Part shown: one piece after another, positions 28,560-40,015 of the stretch
How the letters are laid out: the number at the start of each line of letters is the position of its first letter
Numbering within the stretch: position 1 is the first letter of the stretch
Assembly: GCA_029204225.1 (NCBI GenBank)
Contig: CM055108.1
Span: forward strand, 9,545,805 to 9,609,804
Length of the DNA stretch: 64,000 nucleotides
From: Diphasiastrum complanatum
Taxonomy: Eukaryota > Streptophyta > Lycopodiopsida > Lycopodiales > Lycopodiaceae
Direction of reading: 5' to 3'
Made by a program: the position numbers and the translations under genes
The notes under the pieces: model-generated
Database searches by the model: none
What the model was told of the DNA's origin: nothing
What the model saw: the letters and a program-made list of their open reading frames with translations, nothing else

Positions 28560-29374
28560 ATCTCCATTTCATCTTTGTGAGGGAGTGTAAGAACTATGAC
28601 TAGAAGTCCAAAGAGAGGGCTAGAAGTCAAATTTGAGGTAATCAAACCTTTTTGAGTTTCTAGGTTCAAATCAAAACCAATTTTCTTGAGCATTGTTTTG
28701 TAGGATCCTTCCAAAAAGTTCTTTTGAATCAAAGATCAAGGGGATCTTTCTACTTGAATCTTTGTGCATTTCAAGTAAGTTTCTAGTAAGAAAATTCTAG
28801 AAAAGAACTTAGGGAGGGTTGAGAAGTTCAATCTACTTTGTGCTCATTGATTTTTTCAATAGAGTGAAAAATTGGCAAGATTTGATTGTTAGTAGATTTC
28901 ACTTTATCTTATCTTCATTCCAACTTTGCAAGGGAGTGCTAGAACTGAGATTATAAGTCCATTTGATGAATTAGAAATCTAATTTGAGTGAAACACTACA
29001 AGTGTGGGACCTTTGTGAGTTTCAAAGTCAATCAAATCTATCTCTTGTGTGGAGAATTCACTAGTAAGATGGGATCTATTGGAGCATACCTTCTAGAAGC
29101 TAGGGAGAGATTAAATTCTACATATTATTCTATTTGGAAGGTTAGGATGGAGTCACTAATGGTGCTCCAAGACCTATATGAGTTCTTGATTGATGATGAA
29201 GATGAACCTCTAGGTCACAAGAGTTGATCAAATACAAGAAGAGATCTAGGCTAGCACTTCATTGTGTGAAGATGAATGTAAGCAATGATCTTTTGAGAGA
29301 AGTATCATCATGTACCAGTGCTAAAGAGGCTTGGGAGTCTCTAAAATCAATCTATGAATCAAGCCATATTAGCT
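28560..29374 (+). pseudogene. Ty1/copia leader and gag start
   Basis: The leader at 28560-28840 matches 17780-18040 of the other plus-strand element (GTGAGGGAGTG, GACTAGAAGTCCAAAGA, TTGAGCATTGTTTTGTAG). Gag starts at 29069 with MGSIGAYLLEARERLNSTYY and SIWKVRMESLMVLQDLYEFL. It meets a stop at 29225, then continues in another frame (RLALHCVKMNVSNDLLRE, SAKEAWESLKSIYES) to about 29374, where homology ends. It is truncated in the UBN2 gag domain. Confidence 0.85.
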
Positions 29375-30187
29375 AACATTTTACCACCGACCATGCACAA
29401 TAAATGTGCCAGCTATTGATATGCATAAATCAATATCAACTTTCCAACAATTTATTATTGGAAAGGCCCATGTTAGTTAGGATACACTTATAGCCTAGAA
29501 CCCATGACTACGAAGACCCAATATACATCTAGCTTGTGAAATCAAACTCAAAGTAGCAATGGTTAAATCTAGTAGCTTGCTTTGAGATTCACCAATTACA
29601 TGGAAAGTACCTAAAGACCTAAATTTGCTTTTTCCAACCTAACACAAAAATTCCTAGAAAGAATTATTGGCTTTTTAGCAACTCATGCTCCATAAGCCTA
29701 TTGATTCTATGTGAAAAGGCTCAAAAAAAAACTTTCAATTGATTCAAGCTTTAGGTGATGCAATAAGCATTATCAAAAAGTTGTACATTCTAACCCAGTC
29801 TTTTTATAGTAATGATTTAACTTGTATGGCCTTTGTGCTTAACAAAAAGTGAAACATCATGCACTTTGTTTAAAATTTACTATTAAAATTTCTCAAGATT
29901 GAGATCATAAAATCTTTGATGTTTTTCTATAGAAACATACAAACTCTTCTATGAGTAATAGTCTTCAATAAATTGGAGAGGCTTTTTCCTCAAGAAATGC
30001 AAGTTGTTTATAAAGATAACTGAAAAGACGTTTCCTAAGCACTGACCTCATGCATATGGGCTATACAAACTCATTTGATGAAATAATGGTATCTCATGGG
30101 CACGTTGAAAAAAATTTGATTGTAGTGTGCATGTTATGAAATAAATCTCAAATTCTCTATTCTCTTATGATACCTAAACCCCAAACC

Positions 30188-30188
<1 letters not shown>
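29375..30188. other. Spacer, no recognised gene
   Basis: AT-rich and without recognisable domain or repeat on either strand. Its left edge joins the truncated gag abruptly. Confidence 0.45.

Positions 30189-30259
<71 letters not shown>
30189..30259. repeat. (GA)n microsatellite
   Basis: About 35 perfect GA units. Confidence 0.97.
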
Positions 30260-30260
<1 letters not shown>

Positions 30261-30479
30261 TGCCACAATTTTGAGCATCTTGTATCTGGTCTTGGAGTAG
30301 TGTCTATGAAGAGCGGAAAGAGATTGCTCTTGTGGTATTGTGTTGGGACCAAAGATTGCTCTACCATCAAAACCTTCTAAGGTAAGCATTTCACTTTGCA
30401 ATTCATTTTGCTATAAATCTGTCTCAAATTAATCTTATGCAACCAATCTGTCTCAAAGTCTACAAATGTTTTTTTAGCT

Positions 30480-31645
30480 AGGCCTTGCACAAGGCCTGGA
30501 TGTTTTTTTAGCCAGGCCTTGTGGCCTGAATGCCAAGGCTTGGATGCAAAAAAACTTGTTGGGGCTTGAGCGTATGCCAAGCTGCAAAAAAATTTGTAAC
30601 TTGCCATATCTCAAGCCCTGGCTGCAAAATTTCTTTGCAGCAAGGGCTATTAAGACTCTTCAAATGCACAGCTGAAAGACTCCCCCACAATCTCTCCCAA
30701 AAGACCGAGGCAATCGAAACTTCTGTCCGCTTCTAAAACATACTTGGGCTTGGCTCGGATGGCTGATAAAAAATGACTTCGAGGGAGGGCATCTTAGAAG
30801 CTCTGTCGATCCTCTAATATGAGTTGGGGTTTGAAGCGGGCTTCCCTTTTTGGCGTGCCAAGTAGCTTGGCTGCAAACAAAATTTGCATTAGAAGCCCAA
30901 GGGAAAATCCACATTTTTTGTTGCAAAAAATCAGATTGGTTGCAAAAAATCTTTGCAATCATGCCAGGCAGCCTGGCTGCAATTTTTTTTTGCAACCACG
31001 GCTTCTGAGGTGGGTCCTTGCAGCCACGGATTCTGTAGGAGCGTCCATCTAAGGGCCAACGATATTGCTGAGGGTGTTGTTGCAGTGAAAATACCACGAC
31101 TTCTAAGGGTGTTGCTACCCTAAGAATATGATATGATCTTGAGCATTCCTTGCTGCCGTTTGTTTTTTGAGTATTCATTCTAAGTATTGCTTTCAAGATT
31201 TTGAGTTTTCCTAGAATTTTTTCAGTTATCATGCATAAAAAATGCCTGGATTCTACTTCCCTGAGAATAAGCTTGTAATCAAACCATGTAGATAAGCTTG
31301 TTCACCGCCTCTTTGCACGTTCTTCGTAGACCATCAGCCCCATCATTTATGGAAAATTGATAGTGCGTGATGGCCTGAATCATGTGATGGCTCCTACTTT
31401 TGCAACAGTTTGGCAAAGAAATTTTGCAGCCAAGCTGCTTGGCATGCTGGAATGAAGCAGCCTGACTACAACATTTCTTTGCAACCTCGACTTCTAAAGG
31501 CGCATCCTTGCACCATGGATTCTGAGGACGCGCCCTTTTGTGGGCCAACGACATTGCTAAGGGTGTTGCTGCCACCCTCAGAATAGAATCTGATCTTGAG
31601 CATTCCATGCTGCCATTTGTTTTTTGTTCTTTGTGCAAGGTTTTT
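30480..31645. repeat. Degenerate GCTGCAA-rich repeat block, two related copies
   Basis: Variants of GGCTTGGCTGCAAAATTTC recur at about 30500-30640, 30860-31000 and 31400-31490. A longer segment (31010-31170, containing GGGCCAACGATATTGC, AAGGGTGTTGCT and TGATCTTGAGCATTCC) returns at 31495-31630 as a direct repeat. On the minus strand a long open frame crosses 30660-31232, but its product is built from the repeat itself (LQKKIAARLPGM-like text) and resembles no family. I read this as a non-coding satellite-like repeat of unknown origin. Confidence 0.5.
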
Positions 31646-31880
31646 TTTTAATACGGAATGTATCAGTTTGGTGAGAATGCCATCAACCAGCTTCATGTCA
31701 TGTTAAGGACGCTACCGCGGGCGGGGAGGGGGAAAAGGGGCCCGACCAGCAACGAAGGCCCGAGGGCTTTGGGCCTTTCCCCTGCGTAATGCCAATGTGC
31801 GAAGGTAAGTTTTTTTTTTTTAAGACTGTACGGTACGGACGCATGCATGGACCCTTTTTTTTTTTGCTTTTATATTGCAA
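31646..31880. other. Short GC-rich island
   Basis: 31710-31790 is distinctly GC-rich (GGGCGGGGAGGGGG, AGGCCCGAGGGCTTTGGGCC) in an AT-rich neighbourhood. No gene start is attached. Confidence 0.4.
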
Positions 31881-31883
31881 ATT

Positions 31884-32002
31884 TTTTTATGGTGGGATGT
31901 GCATGTGGAGATAGCACATGTACATTCCACAGGACGGCCAATGAGGGGTTGCCACATAACACATGCACATTCCGATGTGCTATGTGGCAGCCCCTCATTT
32001 AA
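31884..32002. repeat. Foldback (MITE-like) repeat
   Basis: AATGAGGGGTTGCCACATA at 31940-31958 is mirrored by TATGTGGCAGCCCCTCATT at 31980-31998. Further self-complementary CACATGYACATTCC stretches lie between and to the left. The short length and lack of coding fit a decayed foldback or MITE. Confidence 0.55.
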
Positions 32003-32454
32003 CAACACTTTTTATTGTGTAGTTGACAATCATCTACAGACTTGAAATTATTATGCAACTTGGTGAACATTTTGTTAAGCTTAGCTTTATAAGTATGTCT
32101 ATCGAGTGTCACAAAGTCTTGATAATGAATCATGTCCTTATTCTGAAATCTGAACAAGGGGGTACTGAGCAGTGACTTAAATTTGAGATAAATCTCAAAA
32201 AATTGTCATTGACACCAAATTTAAAAAAAAAAAGATAACAGACTGGAATCAAAATTAGACATTTTAGCAAAGAGAATACAGTAAAAAAAGATTCTAAAAA
32301 ACTGATAAAATCAAGGACTGGATATCGATCTCAATCGTGAAATAGAACGCAAAATCAAATTGCACTAAACTATGTGCTCGAGATAGATGCACAGGACCGA
32401 GTATGGGTTTCGAGCAAGGGTATACATGAGACAGAAAATCGGATGTGAAACGCA

Positions 32455-32545
32455 TGCTATTCTTGATGGAGCCATTGATCTTGTTTTTTGTAAATCTGAA
32501 GATCAAATGGCAGATATTTTTACTAATGAAAAATACGTTGGATTC
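32455..32545 (+). pseudogene. Ty1/copia RNase H C-terminal scrap
   Basis: The plus strand reads ILDGAIDLVFCKSEDQMADI and FTNEKYVGF, the standard end of copia RNase H (xQxADIFTKPL). Nothing else of the element is recognisable. The left spacer (32003-32450) holds no gene. It abuts the CACTA transposase exon at 32579. Confidence 0.6.
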
Positions 32546-32578
32546 TTATGAAAGTACGTACGGTCAGTCATTTGTGAG

Positions 32579-34647
32579 ATGAGAACACCAACAGGTTTTG
32601 CTCATTCACTACGAACATCATTCACAGCTGAAGGAAAACTCCATGGTCTAAAATCTCATAATTGGTTGAAGATGGTCGAGTACATATTTCCAATGTCCAT
32701 TCGTGGTTGTCTAACTGATCAACTTTGTGATGCCATTTACAAATTAGCATCCGTTGTCAAGTACTTAATTTTTTTTGTTTACATCGATATCTTATGAAAT
32801 TGCGTGTTTTTTTTCTAATACAAGTTTGATAAAATAATATGAACGTACTAAAATCTAGTTATACTACAAACATGATGTAGATGGATGTGTGGTAAGGAGA
32901 TTCATGAGATAGACGTGCAAACAAAACAAGAAGATATGGTGGAGGCTGTATGTATGCTTCAGAGGGATTTTCCAACTTCTATCCTAGACATACAGGTACA
33001 TCTGCTTGTATTGTCGGTCCTATGCACTCAAGGTATAATACACTTGAATTTGATTTTAGTGGTTTCAATAAATGTAGTGTTTCAAATTATAAATAACAGA
33101 ATGTTTTTATTGATGTGTTAAATTTTTTTGTAATTGGATGTTTTTCTTGGAGAGATTCATGAAAATGTTGAAAGATTTTGTGCGTCAGAAGGCAAGGCCA
33201 GAGGGAAGCATGTCAGAGGGATGGTTAGTGCAAGAATCTCTATTTTATGTTACCGAAGTTTTGTTTCAAATAGATCCATCTGCACCACGACTATGGCATG
33301 ATGAGGAAAGCAATGAGGTGAAAGGTGAAAAACCTCAAGGTATGGGTAGTCTAAAAAAAATGACACCTATTTTGAGAGAAAAAATTTCAACCTTCATGCT
33401 ATATATAATTCAAGAGTAATGGATAAATGGTTGGAATTATATGAAGAAGAAAACAAAAAATCGGGTATTGACTAGAAATCGACACCGACGCAATAGGCGT
33501 AGAGGTCAAGCTGCACCTTCACATGATCTTGAGCCATTGCCCAACCAATGCACTATAGACTGGATGGTTGATACACTCCAACAAGCAAGATCAAAGGGAC
33601 AATTCATATCTGACACATAATGGAAATTTGCAAGAGGATGTGATTGGAAGGTTTGTCCATAACTCTATTTTTTTTAAGTGAACAATTTTAATTTGTACGA
33701 TCTTGAGCCATTGCCCAACCAATGCACTATAGACTGGATGGTTGATACACTCCAACAAGCAAGATCAAAGGGACAATTCATATCTGACACATAATGGAAA
33801 TTTGCAAGAGGATGTGATTGATTATTGTTTTAATTATAATCAACATGTGATAGTATCGAAAGTATAGTGCAATGTGGGCATATGGTCATCATCATCGCAT
33901 TGAATCAATTGATATGAAACGACGAACTTATGATTGTGGTGTGATGGCATCCTTTCATCAAGAAAGTCGGAGTAGTGCTCGAGATCAAAGTCCAATTTCT
34001 GGAAAGCTTGAGTATGTAGGAACCATACAAGCCATATATGAGGTGTGTTTTGGTGAAATGGGTAAATATTTGTTGTTTGATGTGAAATGGTTCAAAATCA
34101 ACTATAGAGGATCAAATGCAACTGTAAAAAAAGATCGTAGTGGATTTTTTGTTATCAATTCAACCAAGACATTAAGCATGGACTTTTCAGACACATTGGT
34201 CTTGCCTCGAATTGTGAACAGGTGTGCATGAATTTCACATTTTTTCATTTTGTCAATTGTGATCAATGTTATAATAATCATCTACACTACTTTTTCATTA
34301 CATCTATTTATTGTGAATTAAAATGTGATCATAACAAATATCTAATCCTAACATTGTTAAATGTGCAGGTATTTTTTCAACCAGATCGACTAAACAAAGA
34401 TTGGTGGTATGTTGTTCAAATTAAGCCACACTCAAGACATGTATTCGAAAATGCATATGTTGAGAATGAAATGGAAGATCTAAATTTGGACAATGCAAGT
34501 ATATCTGATGAAGATGTACATATATCTTCAAGTTTTATAAATATTGAAAATCCGAGAATTGGTTTTGATTTTGATAGTGATGATGAAATCATCTTAGCGG
34601 ATATGAGTTGCAAGATGTATCGGTTGATGAATTTCAATTTGCGATGA
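32579..34647 (+). pseudogene. CACTA/En-Spm TNP2-type transposase C-terminal part
   Basis: The plus strand carries the tail of a CACTA transposase in exons. A DUF4218-like part lies at 32579-32760 (KLHGLKSHNWLKMVEYIFPM, IRGCLTDQLCDAIYKL; donor GTCAA|GTACTT), 32880-33000 (KWMCGKEIHEIDVQ, MLQRDFPTSILDIQVHLL) and 33135-33380 (FFLERFMKMLKDFVRQKARP, EGSMSEGWLVQESLFYVTE). A DUF4216-like part follows at 33872-34220 (YGHHHRIESIDMKRRTYDCG, YVGTIQAIYEVCFGEMGKYL) and 34371-34647 (WWYVVQIKP, acidic tail). These two Pfam families typically sit downstream of the TNP2 catalytic domain in plant CACTA elements. The catalytic domain itself is absent here. Internal deletion at about 33010, a TAA at 33618-33620 and a one-base loss at 34210 show decay. 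Confidence 0.8.
33525..33820. repeat. Recent 122-bp direct duplication inside the transposase remnant
   Basis: 33525-33646 is repeated at 33699-33820, apparently base for base, including the stop codon in ...TCTGACACATAATGG. The two copies are separated by 52 bp of AT-rich sequence. The identity implies a recent local event compared with the surrounding decay. Confidence 0.85.
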
Positions 34648-35867
34648 TGAATAAATTTTGTACATGTCACAAATAAATTTGTCATAAAATGATCCATTGT
34701 GGTCAATATATATTGTTTTCAAATTAAGATTATTATATTTTTTTACGATGTTACATTTCTAAAGTTCCATTTCAAACGCATCTCGCAATCACTTAGAATT
34801 AAAAAAATTTATCAATATTAATAGATATGTGAACTAATTAAGAGATATATGTGTTGATTATTTATATGTTATAATTAAAAAGCATCTTCTTTGAGATAAT
34901 AATACACCTTGCCACAATATTGTTCGACTATTCATTGATCTTTGCAAACACACAAAGGTGTATAACATTGCAATTTTGTTATCAACAAATTAGCTTAACA
35001 AGCTACCACATGGCTCTCAATTGTAAGGTACTTAGCATCCTTTCCAATGCATATTAAGCTCATGCTTATATTTTTACCCATTAATACCATATTGAAATTA
35101 ATGTCAAATTTTGATTATAGAATTTTCTCAATATAGAAACACATCATAATGACCATAAATACATAAGATAGCATGTAATATTCAACTGATAATATCATCA
35201 ATTCGTCAGATAATAATTTGACATAATGATCATTTGATTTTTAGTTTACATTTTATTATAAGTATACACTTATTCAAAATCTAAAAAAAATCTTATTTGC
35301 TTTTAAATTAATCATAGAGTTGTTGTTTATTAACATATTATTCATAATAGTTAAAAAAATTTTTTTACAACAAACTAAATTTGCCATGCGTGGCACTGCC
35401 ACGCATGTCAAATTTCCAAAGCAAAATTTCTTTAAGTATTGTGTTTTAATATTGCCACGTGTGGCAAATTTTTTGACGTGGCAATAAAAAAAGCCATCGC
35501 TCTGGAATTTTCTCTGGAGATTTGCCAAGCGTGGCAAATCCCAAAAGAATCATGTCAGATGACAATTGGTTAAATAACAATCGTACGTGACACTTCCACG
35601 CGTGGCTGTGCTACGTCGACATATTTTGGCGCTCATATTTTAAGTTTTGAGTTAAAAAAAATTTGTGTGGCACTTCCACGCATGGCAGTGCTACGCAGAA
35701 TTAATTTTTTTTTGTCGAACCCCACCTCCAGTCTGGACTTCACCGGCAAGGTCCTCGGAAAAGTTTTGGCGTGGATGTGCCACGCGTAAGAAAAATGTCA
35801 AAATTTTGACTAAGTATTGGGTTCACGTGGCAGCGTCTCGTGGCAAAACACACATATGTGTAGTTGT
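34648..35867 (+). mobile_element. CACTA-like element 3' untranslated and subterminal region
   Basis: Downstream of the transposase tail lies AT-rich sequence, then from about 35380 repeated palindromes such as GCCACGTGTGGCAAATT (35453-35469) and GTGGCACTTCCACGC (35667-35682). The end at 35867 reads, inward on the minus strand, ACAACTACACATATGTG. The block is the inverted match of 26534-28295. Palindromic subterminal repeats bound by a second transposon protein are a known hallmark of CACTA elements. Beyond 35868 the sequence is a copia gene on the opposite strand, so this is a true element edge. Confidence 0.75.
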
Positions 35868-37436
35868 CAAAACAACTATATTTTGCAACTTTTTCAATGG
35901 TTTTACAAAAGAATCCAAATTTGTCATAATACCGTCATTTTCAAGCAATCTTTCCTCCACAGCCATTTTCAAGCATTTTTTTCCTGATCTTTGACTATCG
36001 ACAGTGCTTACCATAGCTTGAGTAAAAGATCTCGCATTCAATTTGTAGAGTCGATTCCCGTTGACTCTAGCTCTTGTAGCAATCACTTTGTAGTGATTCT
36101 TGATGTCTTTGACAAGACATTTGTCACTATCAAACTCAACCTTGAGTTGTTGATCAGCATCGTCCCAACAGACAGTAGATTGTTAGCTAAGCCAGGTACA
36201 TATTGCACATTACTTATATGCTTTATCTTCTCGTTGGCTAACTTCACTGGTACCACTCCAACTTCTTTAACATATAGCAATTTGTCATCAGCTTGTCCAA
36301 CTTCATCACCATTGTCAGTTTTCTTGAGTTCTGAAAACCACTCTTTCCTTGAAGTCTTGTGCTTGGATGCACCACTATCAATGTACCAGGTATCCTTGGC
36401 TTCATCACTTGTCATTAATGCTGTAATGAACAATTTTGGACTCTCACCTGTATCATCTTCATATTGATCATCAGTGTATTGATGTTGATTAGTATAATTG
36501 TCATCATAATAATAGTCATCAAATTGATGTTGATCAGCATAATTTCCCACTTGCCATTTGTCTTTTCTTTGTTCCATCTCCTTTTGTTTTTTGAAGCATT
36601 CACGCTCCCAGTGACCAGGTTTGTTGCAGTACCTACAATTTCCAGGTTCATTTTGTCTTGAATAGTTGTGTCCTTGACTTCGGTCTTGATTCCAATTACC
36701 TCGATTCGGACTATCATTGACTTGCTCATGAAATTGTTGAAATGATCCTCGGCTTGAGTTTCTTCCTCTCGATTGATACTTTCCATGGCCAAATCTTCCA
36801 CCTCGTCCTCTAACTGCAAGTGCTTGATCATAGCTCCTGTTCCGGATAATTCAAGTTCTCTTGACATTGCTCTTCTTGCAAAAGCAATCCACCTAGTTCT
36901 TCATAGGTTGGAAGATTTTCTCTTGTGGCTATACTCGTCACAAACATCCAATGTGACTCACTCAGACTATTCAATGTCAATTGCACGATCTCACGATCTT
37001 GTACTCACTCTCCAACTGCTGCTAATTGATCACGGATCTCTTTGATATTCAATATGTGATCGGCAATAGTTGCACCATCATCCATCCGTAATGTATGCAA
37101 CTTTGTCTTTAGAAATAGTATTCGAGATGTATTTGTCATTTCAAACAATGCCTTCAATGTATCCCACGCTTCTTTTGGTCTTTCTGAATCTGAAATATAG
37201 GGAATAATTGCATCTCTAACTGATAAGTTGATGACATTTTGGGCTTTCCGTCTTCTCCTATCAAATGCCCGCTGATCTTCTTCAATCACTAGCCTTGTCT
37301 CTTCACTTGTCACGATCTCCCATAGCTCCTTTTTCATCAGAATGTTCTTCAGTTTGAATTTCCAAATTGTATAGTTGCCAGCACCTTCCAATTTCTTGAC
37401 TCATTAAGGATACTCTCACTTAGAGTTGCCATTACT
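35868..37436 (-). pseudogene. Ty1/copia gag, zinc knuckle, protease, GAG-pre-integrase start
   Basis: Minus strand: gag starts near 37436 (MATLSESILNES, then a frame change to KLEGAGNYTIWKFKL). A UBN2-type gag follows at 37005-37391 (DSERPKEAWDTLKALFEMTN, ILNIKEIRDQLAAVGE), with decayed middle sequence. Then come a CCHC knuckle at about 36595-36660 (CRYCNKPGHWERECFKK), a retropepsin at 36083-36577 (DTWYIDSGASKHKTSRKEWF, HISNVQYVPGLANNLLSVG), and the pre-integrase start at 36010-36085 (ATRARVNGNRLYKLNARSF). The element is cut at 35868 by the CACTA terminus. Its 5' LTR is at 38398-38655. Confidence 0.9.
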
Positions 37437-38397
37437 GGATAGATGAGTCTGGATCACAAAATTTATACACACCACGGAATTGTAAATTTTTGGTTGTACA
37501 CCTGATATCGGTATGACGCGCGGGTGCACGACTACTCGGGATTCTCTTTACCTCTGGCGCGTCGCTCCGATATTGGTACTGATATGTGATATCAGTATGA
37601 CACGCAAATGTACGACTGCTCTTGGTTTTCTTTACCTCTGGCGCTTTGATCCGATATTGGTACGGATATGCTATATTTGTATAACGCACGGATGTACGAC
37701 TGTTCAAGATTTTTTCTACCTCTGGCGCGTCAATCCAATATTGGTACAGAAAAGATTAAGAAATAGAGGGAATATAAAACTTTCAGAGAGAATATTCTAG
37801 ATTTCCCACTTCGGCGCGGCGGCTACGTTGCCTCCTCTTTGCAAAGATTTCGAAATGTGTGATCGTTCAAAAGACAGAGATCAGTAATGTGAAAAATATG
37901 AAGCTTCCTAACTCTGAATGACAGTACTAGACACTATCTAGTGTGATTTGTGATACTCCAAACAAACAAATGAGAAATTTCTTGGCAAACCTCTCACACA
38001 AATAGCACTTTCCACACCAACTAGGAAGTATTGTAAGAATCTCCCCCACTCAACAGATTTTCAATCTGTCTGATGCTGTCTTGGCCTTTTGGATGCCTCC
38101 GGGACTGTGCTTTTCACAACAACTAGGAAGTATTGTAAAAAATCTCCCCACTCAACAGATTTCCTACTTGTTTGATGCTGCCTTGGCCTTTTTGATGCCT
38201 CCGGGACCGTGTCTTCATTCCCCACTGATGATTCTGAGCTCCAAACCTGCAAAATACACCAAACAAGAATTTCTTTCAGCCATTTTTATCTCTCCAAGCT
38301 TTCACCTCCCGTGAAGGACTTTGTCACTTTGTTGCGGAGCCTGTGACAAGCTGTATCCACTGATCAGGCACGCAAGACTATTGCTGCTCTGATACCA
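37437..38397 (-). repeat. Copia leader with two minisatellite blocks and primer site
   Basis: The leader contains three imperfect units of about 85 bp at 37503-37745 (each with CTTTACCTCTGGCGC or close variant, then YGATATTGGTACNGATATG). A second block has two units of about 100 bp at 38018-38107 and 38119-38208 (each with CTAGGAAGTATTGTA and TTTTGATGCCTCCGGGAC-like text). The primer-binding site TGGTATCAGAGC (minus strand, 38386-38397) directly adjoins the LTR. Confidence 0.75.
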
Positions 38398-38655
38398 TGT
38401 CAAGAATTAGATATTCAACATCAAGCATTCACCATAAGCAATCACCACAAAAAGGCGGAAGAAGAACACGCATTGTCGCTCTATCACTCTACCTCATACA
38501 GAATGTAAAATAAATAAACTCTGAACCCTGATAGAGAGAGAAAATCTATGAGTAGACTAATAGACTAGCCTACAGCTATTGACAGTTGGTCACAGTTGTC
38601 AACATTAATGTGCATCGTAAACAATAACAATGAAGTTTATCATTGATTTCTAACA
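38398..38655 (-). repeat. Ty1/copia 5' LTR, 258 bp
   Basis: In minus orientation it runs from TGTTAGAAATCAATG (38655) to TTCTTGACA (38398), with TG...CA ends and an immediately adjoining tRNA-Met primer site. It is short compared with the 735-930 bp LTRs of the other copia families here, so this is a different family. It lies just 30 bp downstream of a CACTA TNP2 fragment on the same strand. Confidence 0.85.
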
Positions 38656-38685
38656 ATTTTCATCAGTACATAATTTTGGCCAATA

Positions 38686-39422
38686 CTATTTTTTTGTTTT
38701 TGATTCTTGTAGATCATGCCTGACGGAAATACTATCTTTGTCGTCTACCAAGTGTTTCCATATTGATTCACCCACATTTTTGAATATGTGCATAGGATCA
38801 AGCAAGTGATTGATCAAAAGGTTATTCCAATATGGTAAACAATGAAAGATGGATAGTCTTTTCATACCATTGATTGGCTTAGTTTCGGATTCAATCCAAA
38901 GTTTTTGCCAATCTGCCACGGACATTCTCTTTGGAGGCATTCTTGTTTCTGATCTTCCTCCAAAGCCTCTTCTATGAGCATTTCTAAATGGATGATTTTC
39001 ATCATGCAAGTACTTGCGATGATTTTCATACACAACTTTGTTTAAATGATGTGAGTGTCGAGCATCAATATTTGGTCCACAAATGAGACACGCGTGATAT
39101 CCAGAAGTTGTAAAACCTAAAAGAATCAAATCCAATTCGTGTTATAAATAGAATTATTTTAAAGAATAAATATTGCATGTATAAAAAATAAATATACAAA
39201 AATTACAAGTGATTTCATTTTATAGTCACCTGAACAATCGCCCAATCCTGGATAGTCATGCATAGTCCACATTAAAATCGCACACAACAAAAATGTATTG
39301 TCTTGAAGTGGACGTGAGATGTCATATGCTTGGACTCCCAATCTTTTGATGGAGGGGATAATGTAAGCTGATATTCTAAGGAATAATAGAGCCATCTTGA
39401 AAAAGATACAGACGAAGGACAA
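38686..39422 (-). pseudogene. CACTA/En-Spm TNP2 transposase catalytic-domain fragment
   Basis: The minus strand encodes GVQAYDISRPLQDNTFLLCA, ILMWTMHDYPGLGDCSG, then a GT-AG intron (39228 down to 39123), then FTTSGYHACLICGPN, followed by RMSVADWQKLW and HCLPYWNNLLINHLLDPMHI with FKNVGESIWKHL. This is the Transposase_21 (TNP2) core: the WTMxDYPxxGxxSG...CxxC block and the LLDPMHIFKNV block are diagnostic. The reading frame is open across two exons but both ends are missing. The DUF4218/4216 parts at 32579-34647 are on the other strand and belong to a different copy. Confidence 0.88.
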
Positions 39423-40015
39423 GAGAGCAATAGTTTTATTTTAAGAAGAGATTACGGCAGCAAAGATGTAATATAAAAGCATGAGCACTTCAACAGATGG
39501 ACATTGCAAATGCTCAATTTTTTCTTGTCCCCCGTCACCATCTCAAGAAAAACCCATTTTACGCTCTCAATGATCCTCTGAAATCAAATCCGACTGTGAT
39601 ACAATCAATTAGTCCTGGTGATCCTCTTAGCATTGCCAGTAGGAGCTTTGCACAAGACCACAGTCAAGGATTTCACAAACAAAGATGTTTGATCCATTCC
39701 TCAATGCTAGCAATCATCTAACAACGTCCGCTGAGCTGTTGCTAGCTATTTCCTTTCCATCCACTCAACACAAAGTCCAAAAATACCCCACCACATTCCC
39801 CTGCGCTCTTGTCAATTGCTCCCATCTCCATCCATCAACAATCCCTTCACAAAAAAAACCCACCTCCATTCCCTCCTCGGATCCCACCCACAGAAATTTT
39901 AGATCTCTTCTATCCTTAATCTTCCTTCAACTGGCTTTTTCCGCACAACACACAACCATGTTCCTTGAAATCTATTAGCTCATTGGTACCATCCTTCATG
40001 GAAGTAGTAGTATAT
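39423..40015. other. Spacer without recognised gene
   Basis: Less AT-rich than its surroundings, with Pro/Ser-rich open stretches on the plus strand (39497-39978) that match no family I know. It may be an unrecognised host fragment. No splice or start signals decide the matter. Confidence 0.3.

Noticed and set aside
30174-30401. Open frames over the (GA)n tract (SLSLSL or RERERE peptides)
   Set aside because: These are dinucleotide-repeat translations present in several frames, as also at 15149-15388, 40690-41201, 41651-41866, 55195-55627 and 62203-62630. They do not represent proteins.
30660-31232. 190-codon minus-strand frame as a gene
   Set aside because: Its product repeats the underlying DNA repeat, no start context or homology is recognisable, and the second repeat copy does not keep the frame.
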